Below are positions 9,101-15,439 of a DNA stretch of 18,711 bases, one piece after another. Origin of the DNA: CAZVQX01 sp964629735 (lineage in GTDB: Bacteria; Bacillota_I; Bacilli_A; RF39; UBA660); assembly GCA_964629735.1 (NCBI GenBank), contig CAZVQX010000016.1:1-18711 (forward strand), in the 5' to 3' direction. Under the pieces are notes generated by a model. That model did not search any database, was not told the DNA's origin, and saw nothing but the letters and a program-made list of their open reading frames with translations. Numbering within the stretch: the first letter of the stretch is position 1; each line of letters begins with the position of its first letter. Position numbers and translations under genes: made by a program.

Positions 9101-9178
9101 GAATATACCTGTTGATATACCAATTAATATAAAAATACAAAATGGTATTAAAAATGATAAATATCGTTTGTTTTTCAT
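6124..9178 (-). CDS. YfhO-family glycosyltransferase-like membrane protein fused to a C-terminal GtrA domain (interrupted by an artefactual gap)
   Basis: When the duplicated 30 bases around the gap at 7379-7478 are collapsed, the two open halves join in frame into a 974-residue protein. The N-terminal part is multi-TM, with TDLSHQY (36-42) and a conserved glycine-rich loop ending YYLASP, typical of YfhO/GT-C-like proteins. A large extracytoplasmic region follows, holding SIPYEEGWTVLVDG (about 769-782), a YfhO signature. After a TM near 815-835, residues about 853-973 form a four-helix GtrA domain (YLIAGGLTTVVS; FAYFVNKKFVF). In B. subtilis, YfhO and GtcA are separate partners of CsbB in lipoteichoic acid glycosylation; here they appear to be one chain (inference). 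The start at 9178 follows GGTGAG; an upstream in-frame ATG at 9226 precedes it without a site. Confidence 0.85.
7349..7508. repeat. 30-base identical contig ends flanking a scaffold gap
   Basis: Bases 7349-7378 and 7479-7508 are identical and abut the N-run on either side. The copies are offset by 130 bases. The reading frames of the left and right coding halves agree exactly when one copy and the Ns are removed, as expected for two contigs that overlap by 30 bases and were padded instead of merged. Confidence 0.9.
7379..7478. other. Assembly gap of 100 N, probably of true size zero or less
   Basis: An exactly 100-base N run inside the YfhO-GtrA gene. The flanking duplication indicates that no sequence is missing. 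Confidence 0.9.
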
Positions 9179-9194
9179 ACTTCTCACCATGTTT

Positions 9195-9200
9195 ATTATA
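9195..9200 (-). promoter_or_regulatory. Candidate -10 element for the YfhO-GtrA gene
   Basis: TATAAT (9200-9195 on minus) lies 17 bases before the chosen start codon and just downstream of a terminator, so the gene needs its own promoter. No convincing -35 is seen; the region upstream is the T-rich terminator tail. Confidence 0.35.
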
Positions 9201-9224
9201 CATGAAAAATATAAAAAAATAAAC

Positions 9225-9255
9225 AAAAAAAAGATGTCTGTTTAGCAAACATCTT
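9225..9255 (-). terminator. Rho-independent terminator after the prepilin gene
   Basis: On the minus strand AAGATGTTTG (9255-9246) pairs with CAGACATCTT (9240-9231) in a 10-bp stem with one U-G pair and a 5-base loop. Eight T residues follow. Confidence 0.85.
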
Positions 9256-9256
9256 C

Positions 9257-9489
9257 TTAACTGGCATAATTAAATTTATTAATTAGNNNNNNNNNNNNNN
9301 NNNNNNNNNNNNNNNNNNNNNNNNNNNNNNNNNNNNNNNNNNNNNNNNNNNNNNNNNNNNNNNNNNNNNNNNNNNNNNNNNNNNNNCATTAATTACATTA
9401 ATAATTAACGGTGTAGCAATTAACATGATAATCGCTAAAATAACAATTACTGCTAATAACTCGATTAAAGTAAAACCTTTCTTGTTCAT
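9257..9489 (-). CDS. Type IV prepilin-like protein, interrupted by a scaffold gap
   Basis: The 5' end codes for MNKKGFTLIELLAVIVILAI followed by MLIATPLIINVIN. This is a textbook class III prepilin signal with cleavage expected after Gly5, Phe at +1, Glu at +5 and a long hydrophobic helix. The sequence then enters 100 Ns (9287-9386). On the far side only one frame stays open, giving LINKFNYAS and a TAA at 9259-9257. This is the likely C-terminus, although frame continuity cannot be shown. A strong ribosome binding site (GGAGGGAG) and a TTGACA promoter lie upstream, and a terminator lies downstream, so it forms a single-gene unit. The globular domain that would identify the pilin type is missing. 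Confidence 0.8.
9287..9386. other. Assembly gap of 100 N inside the prepilin gene
   Basis: Unlike the gap at 7379, the flanks share only a short A/T-rich word (attaatta), so sequence of unknown length is probably missing here. The gap could hide more than the pilin body. Confidence 0.85.
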
Positions 9490-9520
9490 GTAAATTCTCC
9501 CTCCTTTATTTTACATAATT

Positions 9521-9550
9521 AATATACCACACATCATATAAAAATGTCAA
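9521..9550 (-). promoter_or_regulatory. Strong sigma-A-type promoter of the prepilin at 9489
   Basis: On minus, a perfect TTGACA (9550-9545), an 18-base spacer and TATATT (9526-9521) are seen. The -10 is preceded by TGG, an extended -10 (TGn). Confidence 0.75.
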
Positions 9551-9624
9551 TATATTTTGTATCTATAATTTGTTAACACTTCATTACATGCTAAAGCTAA
9601 TATTATTATTAACTAATTATTAAA

Positions 9625-9951
9625 CTATATACTTTTTTCTGATTTATTTATTAAAAACATAAATGCTCCAACAATAATTACATTTCCTACTGAATTAGCA
9701 AAAGTTTTTAAATTATAATATTTAGTTCTTTTTTGTTGTTGCTGATGAATTTTATAATTACGATCACAATCTATATCTATAATATCTTTACAATATAACG
9801 TTTGATACTCTTTAAGTGTATAATTTTCTTTTTCTAGTACTAAATCGATTAAACTTGTATATGAAAAAATAACAGCACCCAATAACCAAACTACCAAAAC
9901 TAAATTTAAAATTCTTTTAATTAAATCAATATCTTTACTAAATAATTTCAT
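9625..9951 (-). CDS. Small two-TM membrane protein, paralogue of its upstream neighbour
   Basis: The 108-residue product has a basic N-terminus, a hydrophobic helix at about 13-36 (with WLLGAVIFSYTS), a polar middle with Cys54 and Cys62 and a QQQQK stretch, and a second helix at about 86-101 (VGNVIIVGAFMFLIN). Pattern, length and order match the gene at 10273: (L/V)NL(V/I)L…WL(L/M)G…(S/L)Y, two cysteines, LK…GN(V/I)I(I/L)V. The pair is a tandem duplication. The start codon comes one base after the stop of the upstream gene, so they are surely co-transcribed. I do not recognise the family. With both helices crossing the membrane, the cysteine-bearing middle is on one side and could form a disulfide if it is outside (inference). 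No clear terminator follows. Confidence 0.7.
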   Translation of the reverse strand: MKLFSKDIDLIKRILNLVLVVWLLGAVIFSYTSLIDLVLEKENYTLKEYQTLYCKDIIDIDCDRNYKIHQQQQKRTKYYNLKTFANSVGNVIIVGAFMFLINKSEKSI

Positions 9952-9952
9952 T

Positions 9953-10273
9953 TTAATTTTTCCTTTCCCTATTTAAAATATAAATTGTAGATGAAACTAA
10001 AATTATATTTCCAGAAGCAATAAGAATATTTTTTAAGTCTTGTTTATCATTATCTTTATAATATATTTTATCTTTTTCATACATTTCTAAACAATTTGTG
10101 TCTTCATCATATTTATTACATGAATTCAGCTCAAATTCTTCATAAGTCAGTTTTGGTTCTTTAATTATGACATTAACAACTGTAGAATACAAATAAATAA
10201 TACTCCCCATTAGCCATAAAATTAAGATAAGATTAACAACTTTTAAAACTAAATCTTTTTCTCTATTAAACAT
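9953..10273 (-). CDS. Small two-TM membrane protein, paralogue of its downstream neighbour
   Basis: The product has 106 residues from the ATG at 10273, which has AGGAGG 7 bases upstream. The in-frame ATG at 10279 is only one base from that site and is unlikely to be used. It has a first helix at about 10-32 (VNLILILWLMGSIIYLYS), a polar middle rich in Asp, Glu, Lys and Tyr with Cys52 and Cys61, a second helix at about 83-100 (GNIILVSSTIYIL) and a basic tail. It lies 33 bases after the valS stop, with no terminator between, so it is probably read through from the T-box-controlled valS transcript. The family and function are not recognised. Confidence 0.72.
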   Translation of the reverse strand: MFNREKDLVLKVVNLILILWLMGSIIYLYSTVVNVIIKEPKLTYEEFELNSCNKYDEDTNCLEMYEKDKIYYKDNDKQDLKNILIASGNIILVSSTIYILNRERKN

Positions 10274-10306
10274 GTACATACCTCCTATGATTACATAATA
10301 TCATAT

Positions 10307-12868
10307 TTATTTATCATTTACAATTTTATCAATTGTGATTAATTTAGCTTTTTCTTCCTCGAATTTTTTTTGCTCTTCATCCACTATTTTTTTAGGGGCA
10401 TTATTTATATAGCCTTTATTTGATAATAATTTTTCTCTTCTTTTTATTGAACTAAGAAGTTTTTCTCTTTCCAGTTGCATTTGTTCAAAATCATAAACTT
10501 CTTCTTGACTTTCCCAGTAAACAATTACTTTGCCAAATGATAAAACAATAACAAACGATTGCATATTATCATTTATATCTTCATCAATGAAACATTTTAA
10601 CATTTTTTCAAAGATATTCTTGTTATCATTAATTAAAAATTTAAACTCGTTTTTTAATTTGTTAATTATGATAAAGCCTTTTGATATTGATTTTTCATTT
10701 TTAACTGTTCTTATTTTAGTTATTATTTGAATAATATTATCTATATTATTAACTTCTTCGAAAAAATCATACTTTTCATCATATTTTGGATATTCACTTA
10801 ACATAATAGTTTTATCTTCTATTGGTAACTTTAAATATATTTCTTCAGTAACATACGGCATAAATGGGTGTAATAGTTTTAATATGTTTTTTAATACTAA
10901 TAATAAAACACTTTTGGTTTGCTCATTCATATTAATTTTTGATAATTCAATATACCAATCGCAAAAATCATTCCAAATAAAATTATATAATTCTTGACCA
11001 ACTACATTAAATTCATATTTTTCCATATGATGTCTAACTTTTTTGATAACTTCATTTTGTTTACTCAAAATCCACTTATCACTATCAGTTAATAATTCTA
11101 TATTTACTGTTTCATTTTTAAAATTTTCTAAATTGATCATAACAAAACGTGAAGCATTCCATAATTTATTAATAAAATTCCATGTTGCTTTTACTTTTTC
11201 TTCGTCATATCTTAAGTCTTGACCTGGTGCTGTTGTTGTAGTTAAGAAAAAGCGTAGAGCATCGGCACCATAGGAATCAATTACATCCATAGGGTCAACA
11301 CCATTATCTAAAGATTTACTCATTTTGCGACCTTCTTTATCTCGAATTAAACCATGAATTAAACAATCTTTAAACGGCCTTTCATCTAAAAACTCTAATC
11401 CTTGAAAAATCATTCGGCAAACCCAAAATGGAATAATATCATAACCTGTTACTAATAAATTGTTAGGATAATACCTATTTAACATTTCTGTATCATTCGG
11501 CCATCCTAAAGTTGAGAAAGACCAAAGAGCACTGCTGAACCAAGTATCTAGAACATCACTATCTTGTACCCAGCCTTCTTCATGCGGAGCATCATATCCA
11601 ACATAGATATCATCACCTTTATACCAAGCTGGTATTCGGTGTCCCCACCATAATTGACGAGATATACACCAATCATGGGTAATTTCCATCCAGTGCGTTA
11701 ATATTTTTTCAAATCTTTCCGGAACAAAGTCTACTTTTTTGTTCTTATTTTTTTGATTTTCTAATACTCGATCAGCTAATGGTCTCATTTTAACAAACCA
11801 TTGTTTTGATAAAAACGGTTCAACAATCGCATCACTTCTCTCAGAATGTCCTACTGAATGAATAATTTCTTCAATTTTTATTAATAAATCTTTTTCTTCT
11901 AACTCTTTTACTAATTCCTTACGACAAAGAAAACGATCCATTTTATTGTAATGTTTTGCTTTCCCATTCATTGTTCCATTTGGATTAATGGCAACAATAC
12001 GTTCTAAATCATGCCGTTCTCCTACCTCAAAATCATTTGGATCGTGCGCTGGTGTTATTTTAACAACACCAGTTCCGTATTCCATATCAACATATTCATC
12101 GGCAATTATAGGTATGGTTTTATTGGCAATTGGTAAAATAACATTTTTACCAACATATTTTTTATATCTAACATCATTCGGATTAACTGCAACTGCAGTA
12201 TCTCCAAATAAGGTTTCAGGTCGGGTGGTAGCAACTTCTAAAAAACCGCTTTTATCTTCAAGCCAATACTTAATATAATATAAAGCACCTTTTATATCTT
12301 TGTAAATAACTTCCTCATTAGATAATGCCGTCATTTGAGCAGGATCCCAATTTATAATTCGTTCACCACGATATATTAAGCCTTTTTCATATAATTTAAC
12401 AAAAACATGATTAACGGCTTGACTTAATCCCTCGTCCAACGTAAATCTTTCTTTTGTATAATCTAGACTAAGGCCTAAAACACTCCATTGATTGCGAATA
12501 TTTTTAGCGTATTCATCTTTCCAATCCCAAGCATGTTTTAACCATTCATCACGTTCAATACCACGAGGATTAACTCCCATTTTACGAAGCCTTGCATCAA
12601 CCCTTGCTTGAGTAGCAATACCAGCATGATCCATCCCTGGCAACCAAAGAGCGTCATATCCATCCATCCTTTTATAACGAATCATTATATCTTGTAGCGT
12701 CGTATCCCAAGCATGACCAAGATGTAAATTTCCCGTTACATTTGGTGGCGGAATAACTATACAATAAGGTTTTTTACTCAAATCACCTGACTCGAAATAA
12801 CCATTTTTAAGCCATTGATTATATTTACCTTTTTCTACTTCTTTATGATTATATTTTTTTTCTAACAT
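10307..12868 (-). CDS. valS: Valyl-tRNA synthetase
   Basis: The 853-residue class I synthetase attaches valine to tRNA-Val. It shows the HIGH-type motif in PPPNVTGNLHLGHAW (HLGH 49-52), the CP1 editing domain with TTRPETLFGDTAVAV (from 214) and AHDPNDFEVG, WCISRQLWWGHRIP, DVLDTWFSSALWSFS and the KMSKS loop at 515-519. The anticodon-binding helical domain and a C-terminal basic coiled coil of about 55 residues complete the normal ValRS layout. The ribosome binding site GGGAGTG lies 7 bases before the ATG. A T-box leader with a Val specifier precedes the gene, so it is induced when tRNA-Val is uncharged. Two small membrane protein genes follow without a visible terminator. Confidence 0.97.
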   Translation of the reverse strand: MLEKKYNHKEVEKGKYNQWLKNGYFESGDLSKKPYCIVIPPPNVTGNLHLGHAWDTTLQDIMIRYKRMDGYDALWLPGMDHAGIATQARVDARLRKMGVNPRGIERDEWLKHAWDWKDEYAKNIRNQWSVLGLSLDYTKERFTLDEGLSQAVNHVFVKLYEKGLIYRGERIINWDPAQMTALSNEEVIYKDIKGALYYIKYWLEDKSGFLEVATTRPETLFGDTAVAVNPNDVRYKKYVGKNVILPIANKTIPIIADEYVDMEYGTGVVKITPAHDPNDFEVGERHDLERIVAINPNGTMNGKAKHYNKMDRFLCRKELVKELEEKDLLIKIEEIIHSVGHSERSDAIVEPFLSKQWFVKMRPLADRVLENQKNKNKKVDFVPERFEKILTHWMEITHDWCISRQLWWGHRIPAWYKGDDIYVGYDAPHEEGWVQDSDVLDTWFSSALWSFSTLGWPNDTEMLNRYYPNNLLVTGYDIIPFWVCRMIFQGLEFLDERPFKDCLIHGLIRDKEGRKMSKSLDNGVDPMDVIDSYGADALRFFLTTTTAPGQDLRYDEEKVKATWNFINKLWNASRFVMINLENFKNETVNIELLTDSDKWILSKQNEVIKKVRHHMEKYEFNVVGQELYNFIWNDFCDWYIELSKINMNEQTKSVLLLVLKNILKLLHPFMPYVTEEIYLKLPIEDKTIMLSEYPKYDEKYDFFEEVNNIDNIIQIITKIRTVKNEKSISKGFIIINKLKNEFKFLINDNKNIFEKMLKCFIDEDINDNMQSFVIVLSFGKVIVYWESQEEVYDFEQMQLEREKLLSSIKRREKLLSNKGYINNAPKKIVDEEQKKFEEEKAKLITIDKIVNDK

Positions 12869-12887
12869 ATTATCACTCCCTTAATAA

Positions 12888-13105
12888 TAAAAAAACGTCC
12901 TTAAAACATAAGGACGTGATTACGTGGTACCACCTTAATTTGTTATAAATTTATAACCTCAAATATTTAACGCATATCTACGTAATATTCTACTTAATTT
13001 CAAATATTAAACTCCTCTGCTACCTTCAAATAATTTCATTGTTAATTTTCACCAACCATTAACTCTCTTTAAAATTCGTTATTTTACTCCTCAGATTCAA
13101 AGTTT
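12888..13105 (-). promoter_or_regulatory. T-box riboswitch, valine-specific, in the valS leader
   Basis: Minus-strand elements in order are: the stem I base (AAACU…UCUG, near 13105-13090, can pair with CAGA…AGUUU); AAAGAGAG and GGTTGGTG (stem I distal motifs); the specifier region GAAGGTAGCAG, where GTA (13023-13021) is a Val codon; the T-box core AAGGTGGTACCACG (12936-12923); and a terminator hairpin ACGTCCTTA/TAAGGACGT (12917-12895) followed by seven Ts. Uncharged tRNA-Val should stabilise the antiterminator and let valS be read. The specifier position is read from the motif spacing, not from a computed fold. Confidence 0.93.
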
Positions 13106-13110
13106 TTCAT

Positions 13111-13140
13111 ATTATAACATATTATATATTATTTTGACTA
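13111..13140 (-). promoter_or_regulatory. Promoter of the T-box/valS transcript
   Basis: A perfect TATAAT (13116-13111 on minus) lies 18 bases after TAGTCA (13140-13135), a 4/6 match to TTGACA. The predicted start near 13104 coincides with the first base of T-box stem I. The -35 overlaps the stop codon of the upstream pilin-like gene. Confidence 0.65.
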
Positions 13141-13299
13141 CCTTTTGGCGTTTAATTCAATTAAAATATCATTTTTAATTTTATCTAAAACAATTTTACG
13201 ACTTGACATCATTGTTAAAAGACCAGATAAAATAATTAAAAACAATAACAATATTGAATAAATTATACCAGATATAGCAAAACCTTTATTATTTAACAT
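13138..13299 (-). CDS. Pilin-like mini-protein (53 residues)
   Basis: The ATG at 13299 follows GGAGTG with a 6-base spacer, and the frame stays open to TAG at 13140-13138. The product begins MLNNKGFAISGIIYS, continues as an uninterrupted hydrophobic stretch to about residue 30, then has a basic/polar tail (MMSSRKIVLDKIKNDI) ending NAKR. The KGF leader followed by a hydrophobic helix resembles a type IV prepilin signal, but the usual Glu at +5 is absent (Gly there) and there is no globular domain. It begins 10 bases after the polysaccharide deacetylase stop and ends where the valS promoter begins, so it belongs to the deacetylase transcript. A minor or assembly pilin-like protein, or simply a small membrane protein, are both possible. 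Confidence 0.7.
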   Translation of the reverse strand: MLNNKGFAISGIIYSILLLFLIILSGLLTMMSSRKIVLDKIKNDILIELNAKR

Positions 13300-13309
13300 A
13301 TTATCACTC

Positions 13310-14536
13310 CTAATAAGTTATAACTTCCAATGAACTTTTTATTTTAGCTAAACGATTCTCTGGGACAACAATTTGCTTTTTATTCCCATCAGATATATAT
13401 CTAGTTCCTTTTAGTATGCTAAAATTATGCTCAATATCAAATTCGACACCATTATTATCATATGCACGAATTCGCATTAAATATGTTTTATCAAAATTTT
13501 TATGAAATGGTGATAACTCTGCCATCCATCCTACTCGAAGGGCTGATTCTGACTTATACTCATATCCTTCATATTTACCTTTTAAAACATAATGAAAATT
13601 TGTATGGTCTTTTTTTCTTGGTTCGCCAAATGGCATGGCAACTATATTTACATATTTATTTGGAATTATTTTATCTAATAATTGATATAGGTGGGCGACC
13701 TCTTCTTGTGTTGTTTTTATATCAACCGACTCTAAATTTTTATGTGAATAGGTATGATTACCAATGTCATAACCATTAGCGACCAACCATTGTATAATTT
13801 GTTCATTATATTTAGGTTGATGAAAAAGTCCGCCATTGACAAAGAAAGTTGCCGTCACGTTAAAGTCAGGATATTTTTTCTTAAAATTTTCTAATATTCC
13901 AACCGCTGAATTAGGATCTATTATTATATTTCCTTTATTATCTAAACCTGTTACTTTAATATTATTCTCAAGCCCATCATCAAACGTTAATACAATTGGG
14001 CTTTTACCTAAAGGAACATCAATAACACCATCAATATAATCCTTTAATCTAATCATGCGATAGTTATCTTTATAATAAAATTCTAAATCCTTTTTAAAAG
14101 CTTCGGCAGTCCTCTGATATCCATCTTTATCGATATTACCACCAATATACTTTGTTTCAGTTATATTTTGAATTCCATGATACATCATTATTGGAATACT
14201 ACCTGATTCATCAACATTATAATCTTCATATTTTATTTTTCCTAATGATATTGTCACAGTTAAAGTTTGGTTATCGGTAAGTAACTCACCTTCTTTAATG
14301 CTTTGCTTAATTAGCCTACCTTTATCTACTATTTCATTTGATTCTTCTTTTACTTTTAAATCTAAATTTACTTCCTCGGCATATTTTTTTATTTCCTCGA
14401 CCGTTTTATTTGAAAGGTCAATCATAATATATTTTTCGGCTTGTTTTCTGTTTAATATTTTTATCACAAAAAATAGCAAGATAACAAAGATAACAAGAAC
14501 AATTAAAATACGATCATACCTTATTCTCTGATTCAT
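13310..14536 (-). CDS. Membrane-anchored PASTA-NodB polysaccharide deacetylase
   Basis: The product has 408 residues. Residues 10-28 form a signal anchor. Residues about 36-99 match a PASTA repeat: hydrophobic start, TVEEIKKYAEE helix, strand pairs and a closing LTVTISLG. PIMMYHGI (115-122) opens a NodB-type carbohydrate esterase 4 domain. It carries the metal/catalytic motif TFDDG (184-188) and HTYSH (261-265), which supplies the two metal-binding histidines. It should act outside the cell, removing acetyl groups from peptidoglycan or another wall polymer. PASTA modules bind wall muropeptides, so here it may place the enzyme at sites of growth (inference). A C-terminal tail of about 80 residues is of unknown role. 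The 31-codon gene on the plus strand is divergent. A TATAAT lies at 14570-14565. Confidence 0.88.
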   Translation of the reverse strand: MNQRIRYDRILIVLVIFVILLFFVIKILNRKQAEKYIMIDLSNKTVEEIKKYAEEVNLDLKVKEESNEIVDKGRLIKQSIKEGELLTDNQTLTVTISLGKIKYEDYNVDESGSIPIMMYHGIQNITETKYIGGNIDKDGYQRTAEAFKKDLEFYYKDNYRMIRLKDYIDGVIDVPLGKSPIVLTFDDGLENNIKVTGLDNKGNIIIDPNSAVGILENFKKKYPDFNVTATFFVNGGLFHQPKYNEQIIQWLVANGYDIGNHTYSHKNLESVDIKTTQEEVAHLYQLLDKIIPNKYVNIVAMPFGEPRKKDHTNFHYVLKGKYEGYEYKSESALRVGWMAELSPFHKNFDKTYLMRIRAYDNNGVEFDIEHNFSILKGTRYISDGNKKQIVVPENRLAKIKSSLEVITY

Positions 14537-14564
14537 TGTAACATACCTACTTCCATATATCCTA

Positions 14565-14570
14565 ATTATA
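14565..14570 (-). promoter_or_regulatory. Candidate -10 element for the deacetylase gene
   Basis: TATAAT on minus, about 30 bases before the start codon. TTGCAT lies 18 bases upstream as a poor -35. Confidence 0.4.
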
Positions 14571-14615
14571 CACTACAATATCACATCTATGCAATGGTTT
14601 TATAATTAAGATAAT

Positions 14616-14635
14616 AACAAGTTTTAACAAGTTTT
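14616..14635 (+). repeat. Tandem 10-base direct repeat in the divergent promoter region
   Basis: AACAAGTTTT occurs twice head to tail (14616-14625, 14626-14635), one helical turn apart. The divergent space 14537-14697 between the deacetylase and the small gene contains it. Spacing of one turn suits cooperative protein binding, but no binding protein is indicated. Confidence 0.5.
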
Positions 14636-14697
14636 GTCGAAACCAATGAAATGATACAAGAAACATGATATTGTCTAAATAGAGGTGAAACATAACA

Positions 14698-14793
14698 ATG
14701 AAAAAAATCCCCATCGAACAACTATTTAATAATATGCTTGATGATATAAAATATATAAAAATAGCTACTTATTTCTATTATAGAAAAAAGTAG
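14698..14793 (+). CDS. Candidate small protein gene, 31 codons
   Basis: An ATG at 14698 follows GAGGTG (14682-14687) with a 10-base spacer and is open for 31 codons to TAG. The product begins MKKIPIEQLFNNMLDDIKYI and ends FYYRKK. It has an amphipathic first half and an aromatic, basic tail. The stop codon lies inside the 3' arm of a strong terminator. The unit (ribosome binding site, frame, terminator) is compact like a real gene, or like a leader peptide upstream of recU. No homologue is recognised and no clear promoter is seen. The alternative is a non-coding RNA ending at the same terminator. Confidence 0.5.
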   Translation: MKKIPIEQLFNNMLDDIKYIKIATYFYYRKK

Positions 14794-14806
14794 CTTTTAT
14801 TTTATA
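14763..14806 (+). terminator. Strong rho-independent terminator upstream of recU
   Basis: AGCTACTT and TTTCTAT (14763-14778) pair with ATAGAAA and AAGTAGCT (14780-14795) around one A-A mismatch. This gives a near-perfect 16-position hairpin, followed by TTTTATTTTAT. Confidence 0.85.
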
Positions 14807-14836
14807 ATAAATAATGTAAAAAAAAATTATTTATAG

Positions 14837-14842
14837 TATAAT
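14837..14842 (+). promoter_or_regulatory. Candidate -10 element for the recU-PBP unit
   Basis: A TATAAT lies 15 bases upstream of the recU start, and the terminator just before it means a promoter is needed. No good -35 is seen. Confidence 0.4.
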
Positions 14843-14857
14843 TATATTGGTGATAAA

Positions 14858-15439
14858 ATGAATTACCCTGGAGGCATAAATAAAAGGAGCAATATTAAAT
14901 ATGGCAATCGTGGGATGATTTTAGAGGATGACATAAATGCTACCAACAATTATTATATTACTCATGATATAGCGGTCATTAGAAAATTACCAACACCGAT
15001 TACTATAAAAAAAGTAGATTATATTTCTTCACATGAAGTAAAAATTAAAGATGCATGGTTTCAAAAAAAATCAACAACTGATTATAATGGTATATATAAA
15101 GGCCATTATATTGATTTTGAAGCAAAAGAAACTAGGTCAAAAAATTACTTTCCACTAAGTAATATTCATCAACACCAAATTGAACATATTGAAAGAATTA
15201 TTAATCACGGTGGTATTGCCTTCTTAATTGTAAGCTTTATTTATTATAATGAAATATTTTTATTAGATGGTCCTGACTTTATTCACTATATTAAAAACAA
15301 TAAAAGGAAGTCTATTCCTTATACATACTTTCAAAAAAAAGGTTATAAGATTAAATTAAAGTATAACCCAAGATTGGACTATTTAAAGATTATTGATAAG
15401 ATTTATTTTAAAGGAGAATTGTATGAAAAAGAATTTTAA
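14858..15439 (+). CDS. recU: Holliday junction resolvase RecU
   Basis: The 193-residue nuclease resolves four-way DNA junctions in recombination repair and chromosome segregation in Bacillota. Signature stretches are YGNRGMILEDDIN (15-27), IAVIRKLPTPITI, STTDYNGIYKGHYIDFEAKET and the IHQHQIEHI helix. Active-site acids and lysine fall at Asp75, Glu88 and Lys90, spaced as in B. subtilis RecU. GGTGA lies 5 bases before the ATG. The 3' end overlaps the PBP gene by 17 bases; recU next to a class A PBP gene is the classic Bacillota arrangement. Nothing appears missing. Confidence 0.96.
   Translation: MNYPGGINKRSNIKYGNRGMILEDDINATNNYYITHDIAVIRKLPTPITIKKVDYISSHEVKIKDAWFQKKSTTDYNGIYKGHYIDFEAKETRSKNYFPLSNIHQHQIEHIERIINHGGIAFLIVSFIYYNEIFLLDGPDFIHYIKNNKRKSIPYTYFQKKGYKIKLKYNPRLDYLKIIDKIYFKGELYEKEF

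Noticed and set aside
10274..10279. ATG 10279 as the start of the first small membrane protein
   Set aside because: It is one base from AGGAGG; the ATG at 10273 has correct spacing.
13462..13779. Plus-strand open frame antisense to the deacetylase gene
   Set aside because: No ribosome binding site or recognisable domain. It lies wholly within a well-supported gene on the other strand, like the other antisense frames over gltX, lepA, valS and the PBP gene.
14635..14641. TGTCGAA as a Spo0A box
   Set aside because: A 7-base match is expected by chance about twice in this window. Not listed as a feature and only mentioned with the adjacent repeat.
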